The translations under genes were made by a program, and so were the position numbers. A DNA stretch of 64,000 nucleotides from a virus. The notes below the pieces were generated by a model that was given only the letters and a program-made list of their open reading frames with translations, was not told the DNA's origin and searched no databases. The stretch lies in IMG/VR virus record IMGVR_UViG_3300020442_000017, positions 28,305 through 92,304 of that record, one strand, 5' to 3'. Shown here piece after piece: positions 50,401 through 58,157 of this stretch. Position 1 is the first letter of the stretch, and every line of letters starts with the position of its first letter.

Positions 50401-51867
50401 GATGTTCTAGTTGGTGCTTCATCTCCTGTAACCATGCAGGTTTCTAGCGTGACTGGCATGACCATTAATGGTTTCATTGCTATCGGTAACGAGTTGTTTA
50501 AGGTGGTATCATTCCCATCAGCAACATCCGTACAAGCATCACGTGCTGAAGAAGGTACTGCTGCTGAAGGTCACTCAACTAATGATGCTATTACCATCCT
50601 AAATGCAAAGATTGCATCTCAAGATGAACTAATTGAGGATGTTGCTGCTGCTGATGTTTCAATTCGTGTGAAGCAAGCAAGTGTTGGTCTTGATGCTGGT
50701 GACTATATTCTAATCGGTAGTGAGTTCATGAAACTCGCTGCTGTTGCTCCTGATACCAAAGGTATTACAACACTACAGTTTGCTGATGAGAAAGTTATTG
50801 AGGCAGGTGATGGACAGGACTTCAAGATCCGTTTCCAGTATTCACAAGTACGTCTAACTGCTCACGACTTCCTAGATGTTGGTACAGGCAGTAAAGCAAA
50901 TACTAACTGGCCTGGTCTACCCAACTCACCTAACGTTCCTTCATACGAAATTGATGAAGATCGTCCAGGTCGTGTTTACTACGTATCTACTGACCAAGAT
51001 GGTAACTTCTCTGTTGGTAAGTACTTCAGAGTTGAACAGGCAACTGGTAAGGCAACACTAGACGCTTCTGCGTTTGACCTATCTGGTCTATCAAGTTTGA
51101 GACTTGGTTCTATCGGTGCTCAGTTGGGTGCTGCTATTAACGAATTCTCAACTGATGGCACATTGTCTCAGAATAGCGACAATAAAGTTGCTACACAGAA
51201 GGCAGTTAAAACTTATGTTGACAACCTATCTTCTGTTGATGGTAACTTCCTCGTTGGTGGAAACCTCACAGTTAAGGGTACAACAACATCAATTAACTCT
51301 GTTACTTTAACATCCAAGGATCGTAATATTGAATTGGGTAAAGTTGCTGTTGCTACCTTCACTGGTGATATCACTGAAGGTTCAGCAGACATCACCAATT
51401 GTAGCGATATGGATAATATCGCACCTGGCGTAGCAATTACGCTAGATGCTGGTGGTGGTACAGTTACACTCGCTTCTGGCGGTGTTGTAACTGCTGTTTC
51501 TGGAACAACTGTAACACTTGATCAAGTGTTTGGTGGATCTGGATCTGCTACAGGTGCTACCTTCTCTACAGGGGGTGCTACAGATACAACAGCCGATACA
51601 GGTGGTATTACAATCAAGGGAACTACCGACAAGACAATCCAATGGTTGTCTTCTAATGGTAAGTTCAACTTTAGTAATGGTATTGAACTTGCTTCTGGTT
51701 TAGGAGTGACTATCAATGCAACTGATGTCTTAACAGAAACTACTATTTTTGGTAAGACAATTGCAACAACCTTAGGTACGGACGACACAACAATTCCAAC
51801 CTCAGGTGCTGTTGATGCAGCGGTGAAAGGTGTGTCTGCGACTGCATATTATATCTCAGCGGTCTAA
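47458..51867 (+). CDS. Large fibre/spike protein with five carbohydrate-binding-like repeats and a beta-helix (1469 aa)
   Basis: Residues about 10-270 contain five tandem W-x(7-9)-Y-x-x-x-D-V-V-x-x-x-x-x-x-Y units resembling CBM5/12 chitin-binding modules (for example AWDSATVYQKGDVVNRNSNS). Then comes a parallel-beta-helix segment (YVTKEGSDTNNGLSISRGFA, IFVKAGTYEEVNPIVVPEFV). A helical FGGN.K-like module follows (about 480-580, NIRAGGNNKVYD), also found in the 2802-residue protein. The C-terminus has fibre repeats (NFLVGGNLTVKGTTTSINSV). The layout suggests a host surface polysaccharide adhesin. A pectate-lyase-like catalytic site is not evident. Confidence 0.72.
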   Translation: MADFRLGRLKFKWRGAWAASTAFVIDDIVKYGGNTYVCTTNHTSSGTTSFYSSDLSNWDLHVEGIENRGDWSSGSWYRLNDVVKYGNTQYRTTTAHTSTANFDSTKFEVYLEGLNFEDSWVSGTEYQKGDVVTFRGYSYVAKTIHTSATSPNADSTNWEVLTTGFEARGEYDAATAYALGDVVRYGGNSYVNKLSSTGVAPTATANWTLITEGLNWLGAWDSATVYQKGDVVNRNSNSYVCITDNTTGAGNAPELDPSGNYWNYLAQGGNAAQVLQETGDLLYQAASGVNRIALPTGSTGTAAEQAQASGQVLTVGGSPLLPRWEKNNTTGSVFYVTKEGSDTNNGLSISRGFASLRYACDYISALTGADAPSATNPITIFVKAGTYEEVNPIVVPEFVSIIGDNLRTSVVKPAAGDSNMQSLTLGASLTHIQYGEIISNAAGTKTAMVLDTDYGSAVHLLNLTGGVWNSGDKYLDIVSNKNADARNLIFKNAKFIAWEAYHRHAANEGAVNGTEADVKNTLQSYIEAIAFNIRAGGNNKVYDYAAAYVGGTAITGNTTQDTTLNGYIETIADQCLRGITVSTSAGNTETQYVDNTITNDSNDPACPTVTAALSTLAAILGNAISSNSMSGATSTDTSIQVSSVDTRSNAESTMCLLGSHTTIKEMVFEGMSGFVPSTSDDKDMDTATVKGVFFRLNPNSAITKSPYIQNCTLFSGAAVGILLDGGVHAHYDNSSTPSNKSMVFDSFTQVIDGGVGFYVTRGAATEIVSSFTYYAHISYTATRGGRIRAVTGNSSYGKYGAIARGFKSDEVTIDGKVKGKRLTIDVSTPLGATFTVGERITGGTSGAIGELINDQSTSGFLYYFPIKGTFVQGETITGGTSNLTANLVNNTDAVTGQKGFILTVVDLQNAPDAGGSVELQDNGVNDDSGSYVISNASYIAPDGRGSLTVNRGQFGTTAADHDGTTAIALFPDSGSSATLSADVLVGASSPVTMQVSSVTGMTINGFIAIGNELFKVVSFPSATSVQASRAEEGTAAEGHSTNDAITILNAKIASQDELIEDVAAADVSIRVKQASVGLDAGDYILIGSEFMKLAAVAPDTKGITTLQFADEKVIEAGDGQDFKIRFQYSQVRLTAHDFLDVGTGSKANTNWPGLPNSPNVPSYEIDEDRPGRVYYVSTDQDGNFSVGKYFRVEQATGKATLDASAFDLSGLSSLRLGSIGAQLGAAINEFSTDGTLSQNSDNKVATQKAVKTYVDNLSSVDGNFLVGGNLTVKGTTTSINSVTLTSKDRNIELGKVAVATFTGDITEGSADITNCSDMDNIAPGVAITLDAGGGTVTLASGGVVTAVSGTTVTLDQVFGGSGSATGATFSTGGATDTTADTGGITIKGTTDKTIQWLSSNGKFNFSNGIELASGLGVTINATDVLTETTIFGKTIATTLGTDDTTIPTSGAVDAAVKGVSATAYYISAV

Positions 51868-51873
51868 GTATTT

Positions 51874-51881
51874 TATAAATA
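51874..51881 (+). promoter_or_regulatory. Late promoter TATAAATA
   Basis: Exact late consensus, 51 bases before ATG 51933. Confidence 0.75.
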
Positions 51882-51932
51882 AATTAACAACACTAAACTG
51901 GTAAATTTTTAAATTAAACGGAGTAACCTAAC

Positions 51933-52244
51933 ATGGCTTCTGGAGTATACGGAAAAGTAGATGTCTCAAGTGCAAGCACTTGGACTGAAGTTGTATCTGC
52001 CGCAGCAGGTACAAGGGTAGCGACCCTAAATATCGCCAACCGCCAGGGTAGTGCAACCACTGTTAGGGTTGCTCTACGTGACGCAACAGGTAACATTACA
52101 GATGCTGATTGCATTGAGTATGATGTTAGTCTTCCTGCAAATGGCGTTCTAGAGAGAACAGGCATCGTTTTAGACGCCAACAACGGATTGCATGTCTATG
52201 CATCAGCAGCAGTCACAGCTGTTGCTTATGGCATTGATGGCTGA
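51933..52244 (+). CDS. Small virion structural protein (103 aa)
   Basis: A compact beta-sandwich protein (YGKVDVSSASTWTEVVSAAA, then TLNIANRQGSATTVRVALRD) of the kind used as fibre connectors or decoration proteins in cyanophages. A late promoter precedes it. No Cys pair or enzymatic motif. Its C-terminus (VYASAAVTAVAYGIDG) is a final strand. Confidence 0.65.
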   Translation: MASGVYGKVDVSSASTWTEVVSAAAGTRVATLNIANRQGSATTVRVALRDATGNITDADCIEYDVSLPANGVLERTGIVLDANNGLHVYASAAVTAVAYGIDG

Positions 52245-52281
52245 ATCTGACAAACATTAACCAAGGAATAGGAATAAAAAA

Positions 52282-53766
52282 ATGGGAAGAAGAATTACAA
52301 TCCAAGAAAGTGGTGGAGGCGGCGGCACAGGCAACGCACATAAGGAAGATCCGTTTGATCAACCTTGTTTTAGTGCCTATAACGGTAGCTATAACTACTC
52401 AACTGGTTGGTTCACATGGGACCACAACCTAAACGTTCATAACTGGATCATTGGTGATAACAATGGTTACTCCCAGTATCGTTCTGATAACTCATCTCAG
52501 AACACTGAATTCATTAACGAACAAGGTTCTGACAACTGGTTCAACACTTGGAGTGAACCAAGCAGTTCTACTGATCGTGTAAACCTACTTTGTTATTCTG
52601 GATATCTAGGTCACCAGAACTTCCTCAATGGTTCCTGCCGAGGCAGTGCCACTCCTTGGTTCGTTCATACAAATGGTTCTAGTTACCGTTCATACGGTTT
52701 CAGAGACGTTTGTACTCTTCCTGGTGAAACTCATCAAGACTACGCTGTGTTCGTTCAATGGGGCGGCACGATGCGTATGTGTCAAAGATCCTCTAGTGAA
52801 TACTGGATGGGTTATAACTATGGTAAACTTCCTACAATTGATGTTCCAGATGGTTGGTCTAACCAAATGTATGGTGCTGGTTCCTACAACAGAAAGACCA
52901 AGAAAATGGTCTTCATGGAAACCAACGACAGTTATACATATCAACCATGGTTGTGGGAGAATGTCCCCAACCTAAGAGCTGTTGCCAACAACGGTGGTAA
53001 CTTTGAATATGATCACGCTGATCAGTATAATGCTTACGGCACCAGCAGTCTTCAGGCTTACTTCAACCAGACTTCTAACAGAAAGACTGGTAGTTATCCC
53101 AATAGTGGTTACTATGACTACGCAAGTGGCAAACCAACTAACCAGACTACAGAAGATCAACGGAGATGTATTACTGTTCTCTGTGATAACGATAGAATCG
53201 TTATGTTCCAAATGATTCCTAGCTACGGTGCTTGGGCATGTAGATGGAATTCTCCAACTGTAGATGGTAATGGTAATTCTCAAAACATTTACACTTGGAA
53301 CGGTACTACATCTTATGGTATTGACCAAGGTGAAAGATATGGTGCTAGATGGACAATGACCAGTGATGGTAGATACATCGCAATGTACTGCCCTTACTAC
53401 TATTATGGTTCTGGTATCTTTATTGCTATTACCAGAGTATCTGATGGTAAGACATTACGTAGTTCTTGGACAACTTCAAGTGAATCTGTAATTCCTGTAC
53501 CATTTGGTAAGTCTAACTTCCTGATGGTATCCAGTAGAAACACTGACGGCGGTCAAGGTATTAGATTTACCCAGTTCAACTGTGACTTCAGATTCGGTAC
53601 TAACAACGACGTTGGGGATCCAGATATGACTGGAGCAATTGACGCTTCTAGTTATCAGTTTGATAGTACTTATTACACTACATCTTATCCAGGTATTATT
53701 CCATCAATCTATAATACTTCTCTGTTTAACACAGAACTTGATACTGATTATACAAACGCAGGATAA
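52282..53766 (+). CDS. Tyr/Asn/Ser-rich virion structural protein (494 aa)
   Basis: Preceded by a good AAGGAATAGGA Shine-Dalgarno stretch. Composition is unusual: many Tyr, Trp, Asn, Ser and Gly, with repeated hydrophilic beta-hairpins (AYNGSYNYSTGWFTWDHNLN, MSSRNTDGGQ-like turns and YNAYGTSSLQAYFNQ). After a glycine-rich start (ESGGGGGTGNAHKED), it looks like one large multi-bladed beta domain. Probably a fibre tip or adhesin distinct from the repeat fibres. No family named. Confidence 0.65.
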   Translation: MGRRITIQESGGGGGTGNAHKEDPFDQPCFSAYNGSYNYSTGWFTWDHNLNVHNWIIGDNNGYSQYRSDNSSQNTEFINEQGSDNWFNTWSEPSSSTDRVNLLCYSGYLGHQNFLNGSCRGSATPWFVHTNGSSYRSYGFRDVCTLPGETHQDYAVFVQWGGTMRMCQRSSSEYWMGYNYGKLPTIDVPDGWSNQMYGAGSYNRKTKKMVFMETNDSYTYQPWLWENVPNLRAVANNGGNFEYDHADQYNAYGTSSLQAYFNQTSNRKTGSYPNSGYYDYASGKPTNQTTEDQRRCITVLCDNDRIVMFQMIPSYGAWACRWNSPTVDGNGNSQNIYTWNGTTSYGIDQGERYGARWTMTSDGRYIAMYCPYYYYGSGIFIAITRVSDGKTLRSSWTTSSESVIPVPFGKSNFLMVSSRNTDGGQGIRFTQFNCDFRFGTNNDVGDPDMTGAIDASSYQFDSTYYTTSYPGIIPSIYNTSLFNTELDTDYTNAG

Positions 53767-53777
53767 TCATAATCCAT

Positions 53778-53800
53778 GGGTCACTCTACTAGGGTGACCC
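53778..53800. repeat. 7-bp hairpin after the 52282 gene
   Basis: GGGTCAC (53778-53784) and GTGACCC (53794-53800), nine-base loop, no T-run. It may stabilise the mRNA end or act as a weak terminator. Confidence 0.5.
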
Positions 53801-53805
53801 AAACT

Positions 53806-53813
53806 AATAAATA
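53806..53813 (+). promoter_or_regulatory. Late-promoter-like element (AATAAATA)
   Basis: Seven of eight match to TATAAATA, 27 bases before ATG 53841. Confidence 0.45.
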
Positions 53814-53840
53814 TATTTACAGGAAAGGTAATTAATTCAA

Positions 53841-54356
53841 ATGGCGTACTTAATTTACGATACAATCTCTGGGGAAACTGTTACACAGTTTGATTACGAC
53901 CCCACTGAAGGTGGTTCTAAACCACTGATGGATGGGTTCCTTATGTTTGAAGGAGAAATTGACGGTAGTAAAAATCTTCAGATGGCATATCGCCCAAATG
54001 CAGAAGGAACTGCTTTGGTAAATCCTTTTGAGGGAATGTCAATTGAAGACCAAACCAAAGAACATGCCAAAGAAATTTTGGTTAGAACTGCTAAAGATAT
54101 GAAAGCAGCTAAACTAAAACTTATCAAAACAAATTGTAGGAAGAAACTAGAAGATGAATTTGGCAGATCATCTTGGAAAGTGGAAAAAGCACAAGAACAA
54201 GATCTCATTAATGGCAACACTGATGCCATGAGAGCACTTGCTTTAGAGAAGCAAGCGATTCGTGATGGTAATAATGCTCTAGAAGTAAAACTTCAAGCAC
54301 TAGATCCTGCCACTGATGCACAAGCAATCGTTGATTTTGATCCTGATGATTTCTGA
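53841..54356 (+). CDS. Putative tail fibre assembly chaperone (171 aa)
   Basis: An N-terminal half with short strands (YLIYDTISGETVTQFDYDPT) is followed by a long charged coiled coil (KEHAKEILVRTAKDMKAAKL, then DEFGRSSWKVEKAQEQDL). This layout of N-terminal beta domain plus helical rod, placed directly after fibre genes, is typical of phage fibre-assembly proteins. Direct homology is not shown. It has a good AGGAAAGG Shine-Dalgarno sequence. Confidence 0.5.
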   Translation: MAYLIYDTISGETVTQFDYDPTEGGSKPLMDGFLMFEGEIDGSKNLQMAYRPNAEGTALVNPFEGMSIEDQTKEHAKEILVRTAKDMKAAKLKLIKTNCRKKLEDEFGRSSWKVEKAQEQDLINGNTDAMRALALEKQAIRDGNNALEVKLQALDPATDAQAIVDFDPDDF

Positions 54357-54378
54357 TTTCCAAAGTAACATTTGAATT

Positions 54379-54386
54379 TATAAATA
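54379..54386 (+). promoter_or_regulatory. Late promoter TATAAATA overlapping a terminator
   Basis: Exact late consensus whose last base is the first base of the hairpin arm below. Expected start is about 54392, inside that arm. Confidence 0.75.
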
Positions 54387-54414
54387 CCCCTAGGAAACAC
54401 TAGGGGTATTTTTT
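54386..54414 (+). terminator. Rho-independent terminator/SD-sequestering hairpin at gp13
   Basis: ACCCCTAG (54386-54393) and CTAGGGGT (54400-54407) form an 8-bp stem with a six-base loop and a six-T run directly before ATG 54415. Transcripts starting upstream should end here, or keep AGGGG hidden. Those started at the late promoter lack the left arm. Confidence 0.8.
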
Positions 54415-55218
54415 ATGGCTGAACCCACCAGTAGGGCAGAATTAAAAGATTACTGTCTAAGGAAGTTAGGGTTCCCTGTACTAGAAGTCAATGTAGACGA
54501 CGATCAGATAGAGGACTCAATTGATGATGCTTTGCAATACTATCGTATGAGACATTACGATGGTGTTGAACTTGCATATATGAAGCACATCTTTACCGCT
54601 GACGACAAAACACAATTCCAGTCACAAGATACCACAACTACTATTGGTACAACTGAATGGAAAACTAGAGACAGGTATATTCAATTACCAACAGATGTTG
54701 TTGGTGTATCTAAAGTATTTGGTCTTGCTAGTAATGCTGTAAGAAATAATCTATTTGGTATTGAGTATCAAATCTTTTTGAATGACTTATATGCCGTAGG
54801 TTCTCTTGACTTTCTTAACTATTATATGGTTAAGCAGTGGATGGAAACTATGGATATGGTATTGAACAATGGTTCTTTTGTTCAATTTAGATTTAATATG
54901 AGACAAGATAGATTATATCTTGATGTTGGCGAGGACATGTTAGCAGAAGATATTCACGTCATTGTTGAATGTCATAGAGCATTAGATCCTGAAACATACC
55001 CTCAAGTTTATAGTGATATCTTTTTGAAGAAATATACCACTGCTCTTATTAAAAGACAGTGGGGTCAGAACCTAATTAAGTTTAATGGTGTGCAACTTCC
55101 TGGTGGAGTTAGCATGAATGGTAGACAACTATTTGACGATGCAGAAAAAGAAATTGAAGAACTAATGACTGCTTCTTCAAGCACATATGAATTACCACCG
55201 CTGGATATGATCGGATGA
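54415..55218 (+). CDS. 13: Neck protein gp13 (267 aa)
   Basis: Similar in length to T4 gp13 (309). The start (TSRAELKDYCLRKLGFPVLE, then VNVDDDQIEDSIDDALQYYR) and the middle (RYIQLPTDVVGVSKVFGL) are characteristic of the myovirus gp13 neck protein, which forms a ring that closes the head and joins the tail. The only Shine-Dalgarno candidate, AGGGG, lies inside the hairpin above, which suggests late-specific translation. The stop overlaps the gp14 start (ATGA). Confidence 0.88.
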   Translation: MAEPTSRAELKDYCLRKLGFPVLEVNVDDDQIEDSIDDALQYYRMRHYDGVELAYMKHIFTADDKTQFQSQDTTTTIGTTEWKTRDRYIQLPTDVVGVSKVFGLASNAVRNNLFGIEYQIFLNDLYAVGSLDFLNYYMVKQWMETMDMVLNNGSFVQFRFNMRQDRLYLDVGEDMLAEDIHVIVECHRALDPETYPQVYSDIFLKKYTTALIKRQWGQNLIKFNGVQLPGGVSMNGRQLFDDAEKEIEELMTASSSTYELPPLDMIG

Positions 55219-56633
55219 AGAAAGTATATTTTCCTCAACATGGTGGGATTACCACCGAACAAAATCTGGTACAAGACTTGGTTGATGAACAAATCAAGTT
55301 GTTTGGATCAGATGTGTTTTATATTCCTAGAGTACACTTAAAGGATAAAACTCTAGGGGAAGTCATACAGTCTGAATTTAATCAGAGCTATATGATTGAA
55401 ATGTTCTTAGTGAATGTTGAGGGATTTGGTGCTGGTAGTGAATTTGTAAGTAAGTTTGGTTTAAGGATTACAGATGAAATTACCTTTGTTGTATCACGTA
55501 GAAGGTGGGAACAATCAGCTAATCCTGCATTAAATCTTGCTGTAGATGGTAGACCCAATGAAGGAGATTTAATCTACTTCCCTTTGACAGAGGATTTATA
55601 TGAAATTAAATATGTTGAGAGAGAAAATCCTTTCTTTCAATTAGGAAAACAATACTTCTATACACTCACCGCTGAACTATACGAGCAAGGTGCGGATAAA
55701 TTTGATACTGGTATTGATGAGATTGATGAGATTGAAAGAGATTTCAGCAATATTACAACATTGAATCTATCAATTTCTACAAGATATCAAGCAACAGGAA
55801 CGTTGCAGGTAGATTCTTCTGGACAACTTACAGGAGCATCCGTAGGTATTGCAGGTACTGGATATAGTACAGTGCCTTCAGTAAGTATTGATGGAGCAAA
55901 CGGATCAGGTGGTATTGTTCAGGCAGAAATTGCTGATGGTGGAGTTGTCACATTAAGCATTTTAAATAGTGGAACTGGATACGTATCTGATACCACTAGT
56001 GCAGATTTTCCAAAACTTATTATTGATGCACCACCCAACCCTGTAGATTTTATTGCAGATGAACATGTTGTTATTGGTGGATTCACTCAACAGGGTGGTG
56101 GTAGATCATGGAGTTCTGAAAATGGTGTAGTTACTGTTACTGCTCTAGGTGGATTTGATCCTACATTCGCACCAAATACACAGAAAAAATATTTTTATTG
56201 GAAGTTTGAAGACAAACGTATATGTTATGTCTACACATACAATGGAACTACTGCAACAACAGAAACAGGTCATTTTTATTATGATGCTGCAAATGTCAAA
56301 TACATTATTAATACTTATATGGAAACTACTACAAGTGGTTCCCAAGCGACAATGTATGACTTAGATAGTGGAACAATAGCAGAAGTAGCAGATTGGAACG
56401 GGGTAACATATACACTTGAAGTTATGAATCGTACAGGTAACTTCCTTGATGGTGATACTATTAGAGGGGTTGAATCTAATGCCCTATATACATTAGGAGC
56501 ATTCTCTACTATTGATAATGAAAGTATTGAATATGATCAGAATCAAGCAATTGAAGATGGTGCTGACGATATAATTGATTGGGGTGAAGGAAACCCATTT
56601 GGTGAAATTGGTAATTATACAGGTAGCTTCTGA
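55215..56633 (+). CDS. 14: Neck protein gp14 with large insertion (472 aa)
   Basis: The first 175 residues (YFPQHGGITTEQNLVQDLVD, IKLFGSDVFYIPRVHLKDKT, then GRPNEGDLIYFPLTEDLYEI) correspond to gp14, the neck whisker-attachment ring. The protein is nearly twice T4 gp14 (256). An insertion of about 240 residues after position 185 begins with a G-x-GY-type beta-module (SVGIAGTGYSTVPSVSIDG, then SILNSGTGYV). The conserved gp14 C-terminus (IIDWGEGNPFGEIGNY) is retained at the end. The stop overlaps the gp15 start (TGATG). Confidence 0.85.
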   Translation: MKKVYFPQHGGITTEQNLVQDLVDEQIKLFGSDVFYIPRVHLKDKTLGEVIQSEFNQSYMIEMFLVNVEGFGAGSEFVSKFGLRITDEITFVVSRRRWEQSANPALNLAVDGRPNEGDLIYFPLTEDLYEIKYVERENPFFQLGKQYFYTLTAELYEQGADKFDTGIDEIDEIERDFSNITTLNLSISTRYQATGTLQVDSSGQLTGASVGIAGTGYSTVPSVSIDGANGSGGIVQAEIADGGVVTLSILNSGTGYVSDTTSADFPKLIIDAPPNPVDFIADEHVVIGGFTQQGGGRSWSSENGVVTVTALGGFDPTFAPNTQKKYFYWKFEDKRICYVYTYNGTTATTETGHFYYDAANVKYIINTYMETTTSGSQATMYDLDSGTIAEVADWNGVTYTLEVMNRTGNFLDGDTIRGVESNALYTLGAFSTIDNESIEYDQNQAIEDGADDIIDWGEGNPFGEIGNYTGSF

Positions 56634-57445
56634 TGTTAGGAACACAATTTTATAACGAGGCAGTAAGAAAGACTGTCATTTCTTTCGGTACTTTATTCAA
56701 TAATATTGAATTAAAAAAGATCGTTAATGGACAAGTAATGGAAGTTGAAAAAGTTCCACTTGCTTATGGTCCTAAAAATAAATTTTTATATAGACTACAA
56801 GGGAATCCTACGGATGGTAGAAAGGTAGCAATTACTTTACCACGTCTCTATTTTGAGATGACAGGTATTGAGTATGATTCTGCAAGGAAAACTCCTGCAA
56901 TAACCAGAACTAAAGCAGTTCTACCTGTTGATGGGGAGTCAACAAATGCAACGCAAGTAATGACTCAATATGTACCTGTTCCATATAACATAGGATTTGA
57001 AGTAGGTATAATTGCAAAATCACAAGATGATGGACTACAAATTCTAGAACAAATTTTACCATTCTTTCAACCAAACTTTAACATGAGTGTTAAGTTTATT
57101 CCTGATATGAATGAAGTAAGAGATGTTGCTATCGTCTTAAACAGTGTTGACTTTGATGATGATTGGGAAGATGATTTCAACACACGACGTAGTTTAATTT
57201 ATACGTTGAGATTTACTGCTAAATCTTACATCTACGGACCTTACAGCAAGGCAGATGTTATTCGTAAGTCTCGCATCATTGAAACTATTGGAGATAAGGA
57301 AGTTAGTAAGAGACACGTTGAAAGATCATATACACCTAAAGCAAAGACTGATCTTAATAACGACGGACAGGTTACTGCCGCAGATGATGCATTTGTAACT
57401 GCTGCTGACGACTTTGGATTTAATGAAGGAATTGAATTCTTATGA
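56633..57445 (+). CDS. 15: Tail sheath stabiliser/terminator gp15 (270 aa)
   Basis: Length matches T4 gp15 (272). FYNEAVRKTVISFGTLFNNI, VPLAYGPKNKFLYRLQ and LPRLYFEMTGIEYDS are gp15 signatures, and FDDDWEDDFNTRRSLIYTLR is the conserved C-terminal core. Gp15 is the hexameric ring at the tail end that binds the neck. After the normal end (about residue 235) there is an extra tail with DLNNDGQVTAAD (residues 240-251), a calcium-binding EF-hand/dockerin loop pattern. The stop overlaps the gp16 start (ATGA). Confidence 0.88.
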   Translation: MLGTQFYNEAVRKTVISFGTLFNNIELKKIVNGQVMEVEKVPLAYGPKNKFLYRLQGNPTDGRKVAITLPRLYFEMTGIEYDSARKTPAITRTKAVLPVDGESTNATQVMTQYVPVPYNIGFEVGIIAKSQDDGLQILEQILPFFQPNFNMSVKFIPDMNEVRDVAIVLNSVDFDDDWEDDFNTRRSLIYTLRFTAKSYIYGPYSKADVIRKSRIIETIGDKEVSKRHVERSYTPKAKTDLNNDGQVTAADDAFVTAADDFGFNEGIEFL

Positions 57446-57852
57446 GTAGCCTAGAAGACAACATGGAAAACATCCTCAACATTGATACTGAGGTTGTAGA
57501 AAGCAAACCAAGTAAACCTGTTCCACCTAAGGTTGACAAGGATGATCGTAAAAAAGATTATGAATATACTCGTGGTGAACTATACTCTCTCATAGATAAG
57601 GGTCAGGAGGCGGTACAAGGTGCCTTAGAGGTTGCTCAGGAGTCAGGGCACCCAAGAGCGTATGAAGTCGCTGTAGCGGCGATGAAGCACGTTGCTGATA
57701 TGACTGAGAAACTTCAAGACCTACATAAGAAGATGAAGGATCTAGATGAAGAAAAATCTGGTCCAAAAAATGTTACTAATAATGCAATGTTTGTTGGTAG
57801 TACAACTGAACTTCAGAAGATGCTTAAGCAAATGAAGGGGGGAAAGCGATGA
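57442..57852 (+). CDS. 16: Terminase small subunit gp16 (136 aa)
   Basis: The helical centre (YTRGELYSLIDKGQEAVQGA, then EVAVAAMKHVADMTEKLQDL) matches cyanomyovirus gp16, which forms a ring that helps the large terminase cut and load DNA. T4 gp16 is 164. It is followed by a small basic ORF rather than by the large terminase gp17, which is not found in the remaining 6 kb. The stop overlaps the next start (ATGA). Confidence 0.8.
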   Translation: MSSLEDNMENILNIDTEVVESKPSKPVPPKVDKDDRKKDYEYTRGELYSLIDKGQEAVQGALEVAQESGHPRAYEVAVAAMKHVADMTEKLQDLHKKMKDLDEEKSGPKNVTNNAMFVGSTTELQKMLKQMKGGKR

Positions 57853-58127
57853 AAGATTTTAAACAATTTAAAGAAATTTCTGAAGCTGCATGGACAAAAA
57901 AAGCAGGACAAAATAAAGAAGGTGGACTAAATGAAAAAGGAAGAAAGAGCTACGAGAGAGAAAATCCAGGAAGCGATCTTAAGAGACCTTCAAAAAAAGT
58001 TGGGAACCCTCGTAGAAAAAGCTTTTGTGCGAGAATGAAAGGGATGAAAAAGAAGTTAACTTCTAAAAAAACTGCTAACGATAAAGATAGTAGAATCAAC
58101 AAATCTTTACGTGCTTGGAATTGCTAA
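57849..58127 (+). CDS. Small basic protein with SFCARM motif (92 aa)
   Basis: Very lysine- and arginine-rich. A WTKKAGQNKEGGLNEKGRKS start is followed by NPGSDLKRPSKK, then SFCARMKGMKKKL (the SFCARM hexamer at residues 58-63). This pattern is recurrent in cyanophage and marine-phage small proteins of unknown function (DUF6321-like, from memory). It may bind nucleic acid. Coupled to gp16 by an ATGA overlap. Confidence 0.7.
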   Translation: MKDFKQFKEISEAAWTKKAGQNKEGGLNEKGRKSYERENPGSDLKRPSKKVGNPRRKSFCARMKGMKKKLTSKKTANDKDSRINKSLRAWNC

Positions 58128-58128
58128 G

Positions 58129-58137
58129 TGCTATAAT
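58129..58137 (+). promoter_or_regulatory. Extended -10 promoter element (TGCTATAAT)
   Basis: TGC before TATAAT (58132-58137), 20 bases before ATG 58158. It gives the cargo region its own promoter, independent of the structural unit. Confidence 0.6.
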
Positions 58138-58157
58138 ACTATTACTGAATTTTTATT

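Noticed and set aside
47458-51867. Pectate-lyase enzymatic activity in the beta-helix fibre
   Set aside because: The beta-helix pattern is present but I see no clear catalytic Asp/Arg set; likely structural or binding.
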